Source: Gracilibacillus alcaliphilus (GTDB lineage: Bacteria; Bacillota; Bacilli; Bacillales; Amphibacillaceae). From it: a stretch of 64,000 nt of DNA. The notes under the pieces were generated by a model. The model was not told where the DNA came from. It searched no databases and saw only the letters and a list, made by a program, of their open reading frames with translations. The stretch spans positions 62,001 to 126,000 of the forward strand of contig NZ_JAFBFA010000001.1 in assembly GCF_016909015.1 (NCBI RefSeq), in the 5' to 3' direction. A program made the position numbers and the translations under genes. This document shows positions 16,318 to 25,116 of the stretch, one piece after another (within the stretch, counting starts at the first letter, position 1; every line of letters begins with the position of its first letter).

Positions 16318-17891
16318 GAGTTAATTTCATAATCCCGAGCCCTTGGGGCTCAAGGCTTTCAAGACGTAAAAAAATAGGCACCTCCCCAAATCCTGTATAA
16401 TGTAAGTTACCACACAAACATAACAGACTGGAGAGATGCCCTATGTCCATTATACGTCAACCAAGCCTATTTGACATGCATGAATTATATGAGTTGGAAC
16501 CTACCCACCACTTTGAGGCTGTTTTTTCGACAATCGATCTGAATCCTTTTTGGAATCTTTTCGATAAACCAAAAAAAGTAGGTGCCCCAAGAGAACTGAA
16601 TTATGGTGCCATGGTCTATTCACTTATCGCTCGTGTGGTGGAGCGTATCGTGACAATCAAGGACCTAATCAAACGGTTAAAACGTGACCCGGTTTTTCGA
16701 TATGACTGTGGGTTTCTTCACTCGGACCAAATTCCATCTGAAGCCTCCTATTCAAGGATGATTACTGTCATCAGCGAATCAAATGTGATGACACATATCC
16801 ATGATGAACTGATTCTACTTGCCATCAACGAGGGGCATATCAGCGATGAAAACATCGCCTTCGATGCCACGCATTTTGAGGCAAGAGATCGTGCGCAAGC
16901 CTCCAAAAAGAAAGAAAAGCAGACACCGAAAAAGCGCGGACGCAAGCCGAAGGTGGAACGAGAGCAATGGTTAAAGGAAAAACAGGCTGCCGAAAACGCA
17001 CGCCCGATTTATGAGAAAGAGATTGTTCACCAGCTATCCGAATCAGTGGAAACGTTGTATAAAGAAGCTCCCATCGAACCAAAATGGGGAATCAAGAAAA
17101 ACAGTGATGGGAAAAATACCTTCTGGTTTGGTTATAAAGGACATTTAGCCGTCAGCACAAAGAGTCAATACATTCTAACGGGTATAATGACGTCAGGAAA
17201 TCTCAATGATGGGAAGGCAGCCATCCCATTATTGAAGAAAATTGATCGGGATCTTCCAGCTTTATTTACCGCCGGTCTTTTCGATGCAGGTTATGATTAT
17301 GAGCCCATATATCAGCAATTAATCAATCAGAATCTACAGGCTGTCATCCCATATAACCAGCGCAATGAAAGGGAAGTAGTTGGATACGATGAACATTTCG
17401 CACCTACATGCGTCCGGGAACATTCTTATCGTTACGACAGCTTCGACCAGAAGTACAAGACACTGAAATACACACGTCCAAAAGAATGTACAGTTTGCCC
17501 ATTGCGACTCGATTCCCTTTGTCAAATGACCTTTAAGATCAGGCAATCGACGGATATCCGCAAGTACACACATCCAGCTAGAGGTTCGAAAAAGTGGAAT
17601 GAACTTTACAAGGAACGCACAGCTGTTGAACGGGTTAATGCGTACTTAAAGGAATTCTTTGGACTCAATAATGTCCGTCATCGGACCGGTAAGAAAGCCA
17701 GGCTTCACTTCCAATTGGTGACGCTTGTTTACAATGCCTCAAAATTAGCCGCAGACCGGATCAGACTAGAAATGGAGCAACATTCGTTAAAAACAGCGTG
17801 ATTAAATCGCAATACCTTTTTAAAAAAACATTAAAAAACATCGTAGGGTAACTCAACCCATTTTCAAAAACGTCAATTATGAAATCGATTC
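16318..17891 (+). mobile_element. IS1182-family insertion sequence
   Basis: A 1574-bp element. The left end GAGTTAATTTCATAAT and the reverse complement of the right end GAATCGATTTCATAAT match at 13 of 16 positions. The 4-bp sequence AGGT flanks both sides (16314-16317 and 17892-17895), and the host frame is restored when element plus one AGGT is removed. It contains one intact transposase gene, so the copy may be active or recently inserted. Confidence 0.85.
16443..17801 (+). CDS. IS1182-family transposase
   Basis: A 452-residue DDE transposase. The N-terminal region (MSIIRQPSLFDMHELYELEP, then a DUF772-like helical domain to about residue 120) is typical. The acidic residues lie in IAFDATHFEARD, AGLFDAGYDYEP and ERTAVERVNAYLKEF. 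A Cys cluster (CTVCPLRLDSLC) precedes the last. A GGAGAG ribosome site stands before ATG. The frame is complete with no stop or shift, unlike the surrounding island. Confidence 0.93.
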   Translation: MSIIRQPSLFDMHELYELEPTHHFEAVFSTIDLNPFWNLFDKPKKVGAPRELNYGAMVYSLIARVVERIVTIKDLIKRLKRDPVFRYDCGFLHSDQIPSEASYSRMITVISESNVMTHIHDELILLAINEGHISDENIAFDATHFEARDRAQASKKKEKQTPKKRGRKPKVEREQWLKEKQAAENARPIYEKEIVHQLSESVETLYKEAPIEPKWGIKKNSDGKNTFWFGYKGHLAVSTKSQYILTGIMTSGNLNDGKAAIPLLKKIDRDLPALFTAGLFDAGYDYEPIYQQLINQNLQAVIPYNQRNEREVVGYDEHFAPTCVREHSYRYDSFDQKYKTLKYTRPKECTVCPLRLDSLCQMTFKIRQSTDIRKYTHPARGSKKWNELYKERTAVERVNAYLKEFFGLNNVRHRTGKKARLHFQLVTLVYNASKLAADRIRLEMEQHSLKTA

Positions 17892-18421
17892 AGGTATGAA
17901 AAAATATCAAATAAATATAGTGATGAAAATATGAAAGAAGAGGAGATATTAGATGATGTAGATATGGTTGTAGTTATAGACATGATTGAATCTTTAGGCT
18001 ACTCCGTATCAATTAGTAAAAAAGAGAAGTTTTTAAAAATTCAAGAAGTGATTCAGGAAGGATTAATATTTGCCATTCATATTGCTTTTCATTCAGGAAG
18101 AGTAGAATTTATATGGGATGTGGAGCGCAATGGTGAGGTGAGATTAGGTAGCCCTTGGGCTGTTTATTCTAAACTATTGATCCAAAATATAAAATTAAAA
18201 TGCCTGCTTTTAGAGATTATGATGAACTGGAAGGTGTATTAAAAGAATCATTTGAAATGTACGAGGAATTTAAAGTGATCTTGATAATAGAGTATCTAGG
18301 TTAAATTATTTTAGAATGAAAAATTCAGTAGGATGCTAATCCTTACTTTAAAAAGGAACATATCCTTTTTATTTATGTTGTAGTATTTTTTGTCTGCAAC
18401 AAGTCAAGCGATTATCAGTGC

Positions 18422-18600
18422 CTATTTTGATTTGCCAAAATGTTTTTGTGTCAGGTAAGCCACTAATTCCCGCTCTTTCGCTTCTTGAGCGGGCTGAGCC
18501 ATTAATTTAAAAACGATCTGGTGTGGTTCTGCAAAAGCAAAAGAGTGCTTCTTTGAAAATAATCTAAATCAAACTGCATTAGACCATTTAAGCAAGCGAA
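18422..18600 (-). pseudogene. Unidentified protein remnant
   Basis: On the minus strand an open frame ends with AEPHQIVFKLMAQPAQEAKE, then RELVAYLTQKHFGKSK and a TAG at 18422-18424. Upstream it runs into a stop, with related-looking text (QFDLDYFQ) in another frame, so it appears to be the frameshifted C-terminus of a lost gene. I do not recognise the family. The rest of 18305-18842 holds no gene. Confidence 0.3.
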
Positions 18601-18680
18601 TCAATCTCATATCACATAGCTGTTTTCCCACATATAATTTAGAATCCTTTCAATTCTTTTAAGTTAACAATCAAAGCGAA

Positions 18681-18724
18681 AAACCTCTTGTATACTTGCC
18701 TTGAGACAAGTATACAAGAGGTTT
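18681..18724. terminator. Strong hairpin terminator before spoIIIA
   Basis: An 18-bp perfect stem, AAACCTCTTGTATACTTG pairing with CAAGTATACAAGAGGTTT around an 8-nt loop. It closes the accessory island. Confidence 0.85.
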
Positions 18725-18866
18725 GTTTAAATAGATGACACATTACAAAAACAGACGCTACTTTGATCCTCTTCGCCTTTTCATCTCGTTTATTCCTTCT
18801 TGGTTATATCTGATTCTTCCATGCATAGAATGTTTATAGACAATGATTAGAAATGAGGAGAAGTGT

Positions 18867-19790
18867 ATGGAAAGTGTGCTGAACATTCTTCCAAAACAAA
18901 TAGGACAACAGGTAAGACAGTTTCTAGAACAGAATCCATTCGACCTGCAAGAGATTCGGCTACGTGTGAACCAACCTATCGAAATCAATAATGGCAAACA
19001 AGTGAAATGGTTAACTGCTACTTATTTCAGTCCGGAAGATGCCCAGCGGTTTTTAAACAAAATCAGTGATTTTTCTTTATATCGTCTCGAAGAAGAATTG
19101 CGAAATGGCTACATTACGATCCAGGGTGGTCACCGAATTGGAATAGCTGGTGCTGTCATTATCGAGAATAAAAGGGTCAAGGCTGTGCACCATGTTAGTT
19201 CCTTTAATATTAGGATTGCAAATCCCCAGTTTGGCGTGGCCAAGCCGTATCTTTCTTATTTGGTCGATCATACCATCTTCAATACATTAATCATTGGACC
19301 GCCACAAGCAGGTAAGACTACTTTCTTGCGTGATTTGGCTAACTATTGTGCCAGTAACACCAGTGATCGTTTGGCATTAAAGACGGCCATAGTAGATGAA
19401 AGGTCCGAGATTTGCGGATCGATCAATGGTATCCCACAACACTTATTATCTCCTCGAATCGATGTACTTGACCGTTGTCCGAAAGGAGAGGGCATGATGA
19501 TGTTGATTCGCTCGATGTCCCCAGAGGTCATCATTGTTGATGAAATCGGCAGTGAACAAGACGCAGAAGCGATTGATGAAGTGATTCATGCCGGTGTGCA
19601 GTTAATCAGCACGGTTCACGGCAGATCATTGGCCGATATTAATAAACGGCCGGCTATTCAGACTATTCTAGAGAAAAAAATCTTTCAGCGCTTTGTGATT
19701 TTATCGAATAAGGAAGTAACAGGAGAAGTAGTGGAGATATGTGATGAGAATGGACAATCGTTGTATCGCAAGCGTGAGTTCATATGTTAA
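18867..19790 (+). CDS. spoIIIAA: Stage III sporulation ATPase SpoIIIAA
   Basis: A 307-residue secretion-type ATPase, identical in length to the B. subtilis protein. Walker A GPPQAGKTT is at 144-152 and the Walker B-like EVIIVDEIGSEQDA follows. It powers the SpoIIIA-SpoIIQ channel between mother cell and forespore. Start ATG 18867 has GAGGAGAA 5 nt upstream; an ATG eight codons earlier lacks a ribosome site. Its stop overlaps the spoIIIAB start (TATGTTAA). Confidence 0.95.
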   Translation: MESVLNILPKQIGQQVRQFLEQNPFDLQEIRLRVNQPIEINNGKQVKWLTATYFSPEDAQRFLNKISDFSLYRLEEELRNGYITIQGGHRIGIAGAVIIENKRVKAVHHVSSFNIRIANPQFGVAKPYLSYLVDHTIFNTLIIGPPQAGKTTFLRDLANYCASNTSDRLALKTAIVDERSEICGSINGIPQHLLSPRIDVLDRCPKGEGMMMLIRSMSPEVIIVDEIGSEQDAEAIDEVIHAGVQLISTVHGRSLADINKRPAIQTILEKKIFQRFVILSNKEVTGEVVEICDENGQSLYRKREFIC

Positions 19791-20299
19791 AGTTGATTTT
19801 CTCTATCATTATTGTGGCTAGTTTGACGTGGTTAGGACATGAATATGCTATGAAATTGGCTAATCGGCCAAGATATATTCGGATATGGAAACATGCCTTG
19901 CAAATATTAGAGGCAGAAATTGTATACAGTCATGAAACAATCAAAGAAGCAATGTATCGGGTTTATCATCAAATTGAGCCACCTGTTAATCAATTATTTC
20001 AATGTGTGGCTGATAATATACAGCCTGATAAAGAAGAGTTATATCCAATTTGGCAGGAGCAATTAGATCTTTTCGGCCGCTCATATGCGTTAAATAATCA
20101 AGATATTGACATTCTTCAGCAATTTGGGAGGACCTTAGGTCAACATGACGTGATACAGCAGCAAAAATATATTCGATTAGCTATTCAACATTTAGAACGA
20201 AGTTTGGAAGAAGCAGATCAGCAAAAGTTACGTTATGGCAATATGTCAAGGAGTATTGGGTTTTTAGTGGGGGTTTTTATTGTTCTACTCTTGTTATAG
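19784..20299 (+). CDS. spoIIIAB: Stage III sporulation protein SpoIIIAB
   Basis: A 171-residue membrane protein, the same length as in B. subtilis, with an N-terminal helix (LKLIFSIIIVASLTWLGHEY), a helical cytoplasmic domain and a C-terminal helix (GFLVGVFIVLLLL). It is distantly related to T2SS GspF and probably is the platform for SpoIIIAA. It is translationally coupled to spoIIIAA. The final codon abuts a MITE copy that starts at base 20299. Confidence 0.93.
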   Translation: MLKLIFSIIIVASLTWLGHEYAMKLANRPRYIRIWKHALQILEAEIVYSHETIKEAMYRVYHQIEPPVNQLFQCVADNIQPDKEELYPIWQEQLDLFGRSYALNNQDIDILQQFGRTLGQHDVIQQQKYIRLAIQHLERSLEEADQQKLRYGNMSRSIGFLVGVFIVLLLL

Positions 20300-20603
20300 A
20301 GGTTGTTCCAAAAGCCCGATAAAAATGACACAGCGAATGTCTGCGTTGGCAATAGGGGAACTTCTGCTAAAACCATCCACATCATGTGGACAACACAGAA
20401 GTCAACACCTCCTGTGCAAGCCCGCTACTCACGTATTAAAAGCATATGCTCCGTGGCTCAAAACGGCGCCGCCTTGAACTTCGACGTACAGGACGTACTA
20501 GTGCAGGTGTTATGACAGGACGTCATGACTTTAGCCTGCCGACGCACACGATGTTGCGAACTTAACCGATAATGGTCCTTTTTATCGAACTTTTTGAACA
20601 TGT
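20299..20603 (+). repeat. MITE-like element inside the spoIIIA operon
   Basis: About 305 bp between spoIIIAB and spoIIIAC. Left end GAGGTTGTTCCAAAAGCCCG, right end TTTATCGAACTTTTTGAACA. The internal palindromes match the copies at 15078 and 9549. In B. subtilis these two genes are nearly adjacent. No terminator-type T-run is obvious inside, but the element can fold extensively in RNA. Confidence 0.87.
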
Positions 20604-20625
20604 ATTTATAGAGAGGAGTTATTCC

Positions 20626-20832
20626 ATGCTTGGAGATACTAGTATCCTCTTTCAAATCGCAGGAATTGGTATTATAGTCGCTATGATTCATACGATCTTA
20701 AAGCAAATGGGAAAAGAGGAATATGCGCAATTTGTCAGTTTAATTGGTTTTATTATTGTCTTGTTATTTGTGTTAAACAGTATATCTGATTTATTTCAAC
20801 AGATTAGGGCCGTATTTTTTCTCAAAGGATAA
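20626..20832 (+). CDS. spoIIIAC: Stage III sporulation protein SpoIIIAC
   Basis: A 68-residue protein with two membrane helices, matching the 68 residues of B. subtilis SpoIIIAC. Start ATG 20626 (MLGDTSILFQIAG) is preceded by GAGAGGAG. The frame is open further upstream, but those codons belong to the MITE. It is part of the mother-cell side of the feeding-tube channel. Confidence 0.93.
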   Translation: MLGDTSILFQIAGIGIIVAMIHTILKQMGKEEYAQFVSLIGFIIVLLFVLNSISDLFQQIRAVFFLKG

Positions 20833-21231
20833 ATGCCTATGGAAATGTTAGAGATCATCAGTATAGGGATTATTGCAACGATCCTGTTTTTGTTGTTGAA
20901 GGACAAGCAGCCTGCGATCGCCTTTCTTATCATTATTATTACGGTTCTCTATTTGTTTATTGTAGCTATTCAATATGTCACAGAAATTATCAACTTGATT
21001 GTTTATTTAGGAGAACAGGCTAATATTCATCAAGTCTATATCAAAACGATCTTGCAGATTATTGGTATTGCTTATATTACTGAAATGGGGTCCAATCTTG
21101 TCAAAGATGCTGGATTAGAATCTGTTGCCGCAAAAATAGAAATGACTGGGAAATTAATTATTCTCTTTTTGGCTATTCCGATTTTTAAATCGTTAATTGA
21201 AACCATCATATCAATTTTTCCAGTAGTTTAG
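20833..21231 (+). CDS. spoIIIAD: Stage III sporulation protein SpoIIIAD
   Basis: A 132-residue protein with about four hydrophobic helices and the conserved IIGIAYITEMGSNLVKDAG segment. It begins immediately after the spoIIIAC stop. ATG codons at 20833, 20839 and 20845 are all possible; AAAGGAT just upstream fits 20839 best by spacing. B. subtilis SpoIIIAD is 133 residues. Confidence 0.92.
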   Translation: MPMEMLEIISIGIIATILFLLLKDKQPAIAFLIIIITVLYLFIVAIQYVTEIINLIVYLGEQANIHQVYIKTILQIIGIAYITEMGSNLVKDAGLESVAAKIEMTGKLIILFLAIPIFKSLIETIISIFPVV

Positions 21232-21240
21232 TGAGGGTGG

Positions 21241-22410
21241 ATGATCATGCGTTATTGGTGGAGCATTTTTCTTATTGTACTAGTGTTTTTTCTGTTTCCC
21301 GTCCAAGTAGTATCTGCGGAACCAAACCTCACCATAGACCCTTATCAAGATTTACTACAAGACAGTGAAATCAATGACTATTGGGAGTATATAAGCAATG
21401 AGTACCAACAATCATTTCCGGAGTTAAGCAAAGAAGGTATATGGAGTTTTATTAAAGGGGACAGCAAGCTGACAATGCGGGATTGGGTCAAGGGCTTCTT
21501 GAATTACTTATTATTCGAAATCTTAGAAAATGCCAAATTACTAGCGACATTAATGCTGCTCACCTTATTTTGTTTAGTATTACAAACGATTCAAAATGCT
21601 TTTGAAAATCAACTGGTCAGTAAAGTAGCCTATGCCGTAGTGTACATCATGTTAATTCTTATTGCTTTGCAAAGCTTTCAGCTGGTATCAGGCTATGTGC
21701 TGGACACGGTCAATATGGCAGGTGACTTTGTAATAGCGTTACTGCCATTATTATTAGGGATCTTAGCGACATTAGGAAATCTAGTCACTATATCTTTCTT
21801 CCACCCGATCATTATCTTTCTCATTCATACCAGTATATTTGTGATATCAAAGGTTGTCATACCATTCTTTTTCTTCTCAGCTATGCTGCAAATTGTTAGT
21901 ACCATCAGTTCGGAGTATAAAGCCACAAAGTTAGCCAATTTAATCAAAAACATCGCGATCAGTATCATGGGTGTCCTCTTAACTGTTTTTTTAGGGGTTA
22001 TTTCTGTGCAAGGTGCAGCAAGTGCCCTCCAAGATGGAATTGCGATGAAGACTGCCAAGTTTGTTACCGGAAATTTTATCCCGGTCATAGGGAGAATTTT
22101 CACTGATGCAACAGATACAGTGCTAAGTGCAACAACATTAGTTAAGAATGGAATAGGGATTGTTGGCATTGTTTTATTAATAGCGATTGTGATGTTCCCG
22201 GCTATCAAGATATTTGTCATTGCACTGATGTATAAAATTGCAACCGCGGTTTTACAGCCAATTGGTGACAGTCCGGTGATTGAATGCCTCGATATTATTG
22301 GTAAACATATTTTATATTTATTTGCCGCTTTATTACTGGTAACATTTATGTTTTTCTTTGCGATTGTCATCCTGATTATTTCTAGTAATATCACCATGAT
22401 GGTGAGATAA
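21241..22410 (+). CDS. spoIIIAE: Stage III sporulation protein SpoIIIAE
   Basis: A 389-residue polytopic protein. It starts with a signal peptide-like helix ending PVQVVSAEPN, then an external segment (PYQDLLQDSEINDYWEYI) and about seven membrane helices. It is the largest membrane subunit of the SpoIIIA channel and distantly resembles ABC permeases. A second ATG two codons in (21247) has slightly better spacing from GAGGGTGG. Confidence 0.94.
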   Translation: MIMRYWWSIFLIVLVFFLFPVQVVSAEPNLTIDPYQDLLQDSEINDYWEYISNEYQQSFPELSKEGIWSFIKGDSKLTMRDWVKGFLNYLLFEILENAKLLATLMLLTLFCLVLQTIQNAFENQLVSKVAYAVVYIMLILIALQSFQLVSGYVLDTVNMAGDFVIALLPLLLGILATLGNLVTISFFHPIIIFLIHTSIFVISKVVIPFFFFSAMLQIVSTISSEYKATKLANLIKNIAISIMGVLLTVFLGVISVQGAASALQDGIAMKTAKFVTGNFIPVIGRIFTDATDTVLSATTLVKNGIGIVGIVLLIAIVMFPAIKIFVIALMYKIATAVLQPIGDSPVIECLDIIGKHILYLFAALLLVTFMFFFAIVILIISSNITMMVR

Positions 22411-22424
22411 AGGGGGACAGGCCA

Positions 22425-23033
22425 ATCGAGTTTCTAACCAGTTGGATTATCCAAATCATTATTTATATGCTGTTAGCGATGGTGGTGCACTTACTATTAC
22501 CTCCGTCTCAGCTGAAGCAATATGCCAGACTTGTGATCGGGTTACTGCTCATTTTGGTTATCCTCCAGCCGATCCTGACACTGTTCAAGATAGATATACC
22601 ATCCATGGCAGAGCAATTACTTACTATAGATGACCAGTTAAGCGAGGAGGATCAGATAGAAATGCAGTTAGATCATCAAAAAAATGAAATAGAACAGATA
22701 CAAGCTGCATATATATTAGAGGAGATGGTTGTCCAAATGCAATATGTAGCAGAGGAGGAATTAAAAGACGTATATGCTTATCAAATTGAAGATTTGCAGG
22801 TAACTTGGAACAACCCCCAGCGTATGGAAGATTACAAACCAGAGAGTATCGCTGTGGTTTTAACTACTCATGAAGAATCGACCCCTATGGTAAATGAGGT
22901 GAAGATTGAGATTGGTGATACTCCCCAACAGGCAGAATCTGCTCCTGATGATCACGCAGAAGTACGTAAGTTTCTGGCAGAAAAATGGGGAGTAGAGGAG
23001 GCTGCGATAATATTAACATGGAAGGAGGAATAG
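22425..23033 (+). CDS. spoIIIAF: Stage III sporulation protein SpoIIIAF (apparent ATC start)
   Basis: The protein reads IEFLTSWIIQIIIYMLLAMV from 22425. This lines up without gaps with the first residues of B. subtilis SpoIIIAF as I remember it (FLT-W at positions 3-7, LLLP at 23-26). The first codon is ATC, and AAAGGGGGA lies exactly 8 nt upstream. No ATG, GTG or TTG exists in frame between the ribosome site and ATG 22467, which has no ribosome site of its own and would remove half of the first membrane helix. From 22425 the product is 202 residues (B. subtilis 206). Confidence 0.88.
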   Translation: MEFLTSWIIQIIIYMLLAMVVHLLLPPSQLKQYARLVIGLLLILVILQPILTLFKIDIPSMAEQLLTIDDQLSEEDQIEMQLDHQKNEIEQIQAAYILEEMVVQMQYVAEEELKDVYAYQIEDLQVTWNNPQRMEDYKPESIAVVLTTHEESTPMVNEVKIEIGDTPQQAESAPDDHAEVRKFLAEKWGVEEAAIILTWKEE

Positions 23034-23034
23034 T

Positions 23035-23667
23035 GTGACAAAATGGCTGGAAGGTATCTTTTCACGTTTAAAAGGAAATGGAAAAAAGCCGACCAGAGTA
23101 CAGTATATTGCACTTATCGTACTAGCGGCAGTGCTCATCTTGATTGTCAGCAATATTTTTCAAAACAATCAGGACACTCAGCCTCCGATTGAGCCGCCTA
23201 ATGTAATTGGCGCCTCTGAAGATGAAGAGACATGGAAGCAAACGGCTGAACCGAACGCAACTGCCGAGATTACCGAGCTGGAAAAGGCGTATGAGGAAGA
23301 TCTAACACAACTATTAGAGAAAATAGCGGGTATCTCATCGGTGGAAGTGATGATTAATTTAGATGCAACAAATGAACAAGTTTATCAAAAGAATCTGGTA
23401 ATAGGTACACAAGTAACTAATGAAACTGATCAAAATGGCGGCAATAGAAAAATTGATGATGAGACAAGAGAGCAGACTATCGTAATTGTCCGTCAAGGAG
23501 AGAAGGAAGTACCGCTTTTGGTACAGACAAAGAAACCAAATGTCAGGGGGGTGTTGGTCGTTGCTAATGGGGTGGATAACATAGAACGCAAGAAATCAGT
23601 AAATGAAGCTGTTTCCAAGGTGTTAGATGTGCCAGTACATCGTGTATCGGTGATGCCAAAAGAATAA
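23035..23667 (+). CDS. spoIIIAG: Stage III sporulation protein SpoIIIAG
   Basis: A 210-residue protein with one N-terminal membrane helix (VQYIALIVLAAVLILIVSNI) and an extracytoplasmic ring-building domain (KIAGISSVEVMINLDA, then VRGVLVVANGVDN). SpoIIIAG forms a large ring in the mother-cell membrane facing SpoIIQ. The start is GTG 23035, with AAGGAGGAA overlapping the end of spoIIIAF. Confidence 0.93.
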   Translation: MTKWLEGIFSRLKGNGKKPTRVQYIALIVLAAVLILIVSNIFQNNQDTQPPIEPPNVIGASEDEETWKQTAEPNATAEITELEKAYEEDLTQLLEKIAGISSVEVMINLDATNEQVYQKNLVIGTQVTNETDQNGGNRKIDDETREQTIVIVRQGEKEVPLLVQTKKPNVRGVLVVANGVDNIERKKSVNEAVSKVLDVPVHRVSVMPKE

Positions 23668-23683
23668 TGGGAGGTTATGTATA

Positions 23684-24262
23684 ATGTGGAAAAAGCAAAC
23701 TATTTGGTTATTGACAATGGTCAGTTTAATGATTGTATTAAGTGTGTATTATTTGAACGCCCCAAGAGAAGGAGATTTGGCTTTATTTGATGAACAAAAT
23801 GTAGACGAAATGACAGACCAGACATTTAGCTCTGAAGAAATAGATGAGCTGCTTCAACAGGCAGATGAGGGGCTTAATGAAGAAGGTACAGAAGGCGAAA
23901 GCACAGTAGCTGATTTGGAAGAATACTTCGCTTCGGTTCGAATGGAGATCAGTAATCAGCGCAGTATGGAGAAAGAACGGCTCCAATCGATTGTTGCTTC
24001 CAGTGAAAGCACTTCAGATGAGAAGAATCAAGCTTATGAAGCCATGAAAGAAATTGAAACAATGGATAATAAAGAAGGATTATTAGAAGAGCAATTAAAG
24101 TCACTAAACGGTTATGAAGAGGTATTAGTGCGTAATGTGTCGGAAGATAATGTGGTGATTACTGTGCAGTCAGAAGAGATGACAGCAGAAGAAGCCAATG
24201 ATATTATCCAGCAAGCAAAAGAAGAATTTGGTGAAGTGAAGATTGATGTGGTGTATCAATAA
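23684..24262 (+). CDS. spoIIIAH: Stage III sporulation protein SpoIIIAH
   Basis: A 192-residue protein: an N-terminal helix (IWLLTMVSLMIVLSVYYL), a long acidic linker and a C-terminal YscJ/FliF-like ring domain (KSLNGYEEVLVRNVSEDNVV). SpoIIIAH binds SpoIIQ across the intermembrane space. It is shorter than the B. subtilis protein (218). GGGAGG precedes the ATG. Last gene of the operon, followed by a terminator. Confidence 0.93.
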   Translation: MWKKQTIWLLTMVSLMIVLSVYYLNAPREGDLALFDEQNVDEMTDQTFSSEEIDELLQQADEGLNEEGTEGESTVADLEEYFASVRMEISNQRSMEKERLQSIVASSESTSDEKNQAYEAMKEIETMDNKEGLLEEQLKSLNGYEEVLVRNVSEDNVVITVQSEEMTAEEANDIIQQAKEEFGEVKIDVVYQ

Positions 24263-24355
24263 ATAGTAATGAGCAAGGGAGTATTTCGCTGCTATCCAAA
24301 TATCTGTCACCGTTATCTGCTGTCCTGAGAGGATACGAAACAGTATAGTTGAACC

Positions 24356-24392
24356 GAACCTGTTGCAATCATACGACAGGTTCTTTTTATTT
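24356..24392 (+). terminator. Terminator of the spoIIIA operon
   Basis: GAACCTGT / ACAGGTTC stem with a 12-nt loop, then a T-run. Confidence 0.88.
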
Positions 24393-24515
24393 TAGTGTGA
24401 TTACCTTCATTTATACGGTGTAAACAGGTGGAATAAAAAATTGATTTATCTGGGGAAAGAGCGGCTGTCAGGGAGCAGGAAATAACTCGATTTTTGACTA
24501 ACTTAAAAACAATAG

Positions 24516-24544
24516 TTGCAGTTTAGTTTAGGATTGCGTAAAAT
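24516..24544 (+). promoter_or_regulatory. Promoter of accBC (sigma-A type)
   Basis: TTGCAG (24516-24521) and TAAAAT (24539-24544) with a 17-nt spacer, 60 nt before accB. Confidence 0.6.
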
Positions 24545-24603
24545 GTTAAAAGAAGATCTTAGCACCTGATATTAACTGTATTAAATAACGAAGGAGTGCA
24601 ATT

Positions 24604-25104
24604 ATGTTAACAATACAAGAAATTAAACAACTAATTGAACAATTAGATCAATCATCTATTGATGAATTTACTTATGAAGTTAATGGAGAGAAAATCAAAG
24701 TAAAAAAGAATAAACAAGTATCTGTGGTAAATGCCGCACCTCAAGCTCCTGCTGCTGTAAATGAGGCTCCACAACTAGCACCAGCAGAAGAGCTTTTAAC
24801 ACAAGAACGGCAAAATAGTCAGCCAGAGGCGAAAGAAGAGCCACAGTCAGCCGCAGCTGATTATGATCATGAAATAGTATCCCCAATGGTTGGAACATTC
24901 TATAGTTCCCCATCACCAGACCAGCCTGCTTATGTACAACAAGGTGATCATGTGAAAGAAGATACCATTGTTTGTATTGTAGAAGCGATGAAATTATTTA
25001 ATGAGATCGAAGCAGATGTAAAGGGAACCATTACAGAAATATTAGTGGAAAACGGTGAGCTAGTAGAATACGGTCAGCCACTGTTCCGAATCAAGAATGC
25101 GTAA
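24604..25104 (+). CDS. accB: Biotin carboxyl carrier protein of acetyl-CoA carboxylase
   Basis: A 166-residue BCCP. The C-terminal biotinyl domain (from about residue 90) contains [10 protein letters not shown] with biotin attached to Lys130. It is preceded by a flexible Ala/Pro/Glu-rich linker and an N-terminal dimerisation segment. It carries the carboxyl group from AccC to the transferase in malonyl-CoA synthesis. GAAGGAG precedes ATG, and accC follows after 12 nt. Confidence 0.96.
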   Translation: MLTIQEIKQLIEQLDQSSIDEFTYEVNGEKIKVKKNKQVSVVNAAPQAPAAVNEAPQLAPAEELLTQERQNSQPEAKEEPQSAAADYDHEIVSPMVGTFYSSPSPDQPAYVQQGDHVKEDTIVCIVEAMKLFNEIEADVKGTITEILVENGELVEYGQPLFRIKNA

Positions 25105-25116
25105 GGGGATGACATT

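Larger units (their letters stand above)
16254..18304 (+). pseudogene. Immunity-like gene split by an IS and frameshifted
   Basis: The left piece starts at ATG 16254 (MRRELKPEIKQTLLDMNFIE) and is cut at the AGGT target site. The right piece resumes after the second AGGT at 17892 in exactly the same frame, reading ...ERYEKISNKYSDENMKEEEI and on to VRLGSPWAVYSK. There one A appears lost from an A-run near 18171. After shifting frame the text continues IDPKYKIKMPAFRDYDELEG to a TAA at 18304. The rebuilt protein is about 160 residues, small and acidic, with a GSPW-aromatic core and a C-terminal FRDYDELE-type helix. It resembles small orphan immunity proteins, but I cannot name a family. Confidence 0.7.

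Noticed and set aside
20572..20625. N-terminal extension of SpoIIIAC
   Set aside because: It is MITE sequence. ATG 20626 with GAGAGGAG gives exactly the 68-residue family length.
21825..22397. 190-codon minus-strand open frame
   Set aside because: It lies wholly antisense to spoIIIAE. Its Ile/Thr-rich composition reflects the hydrophobic codons of that gene.
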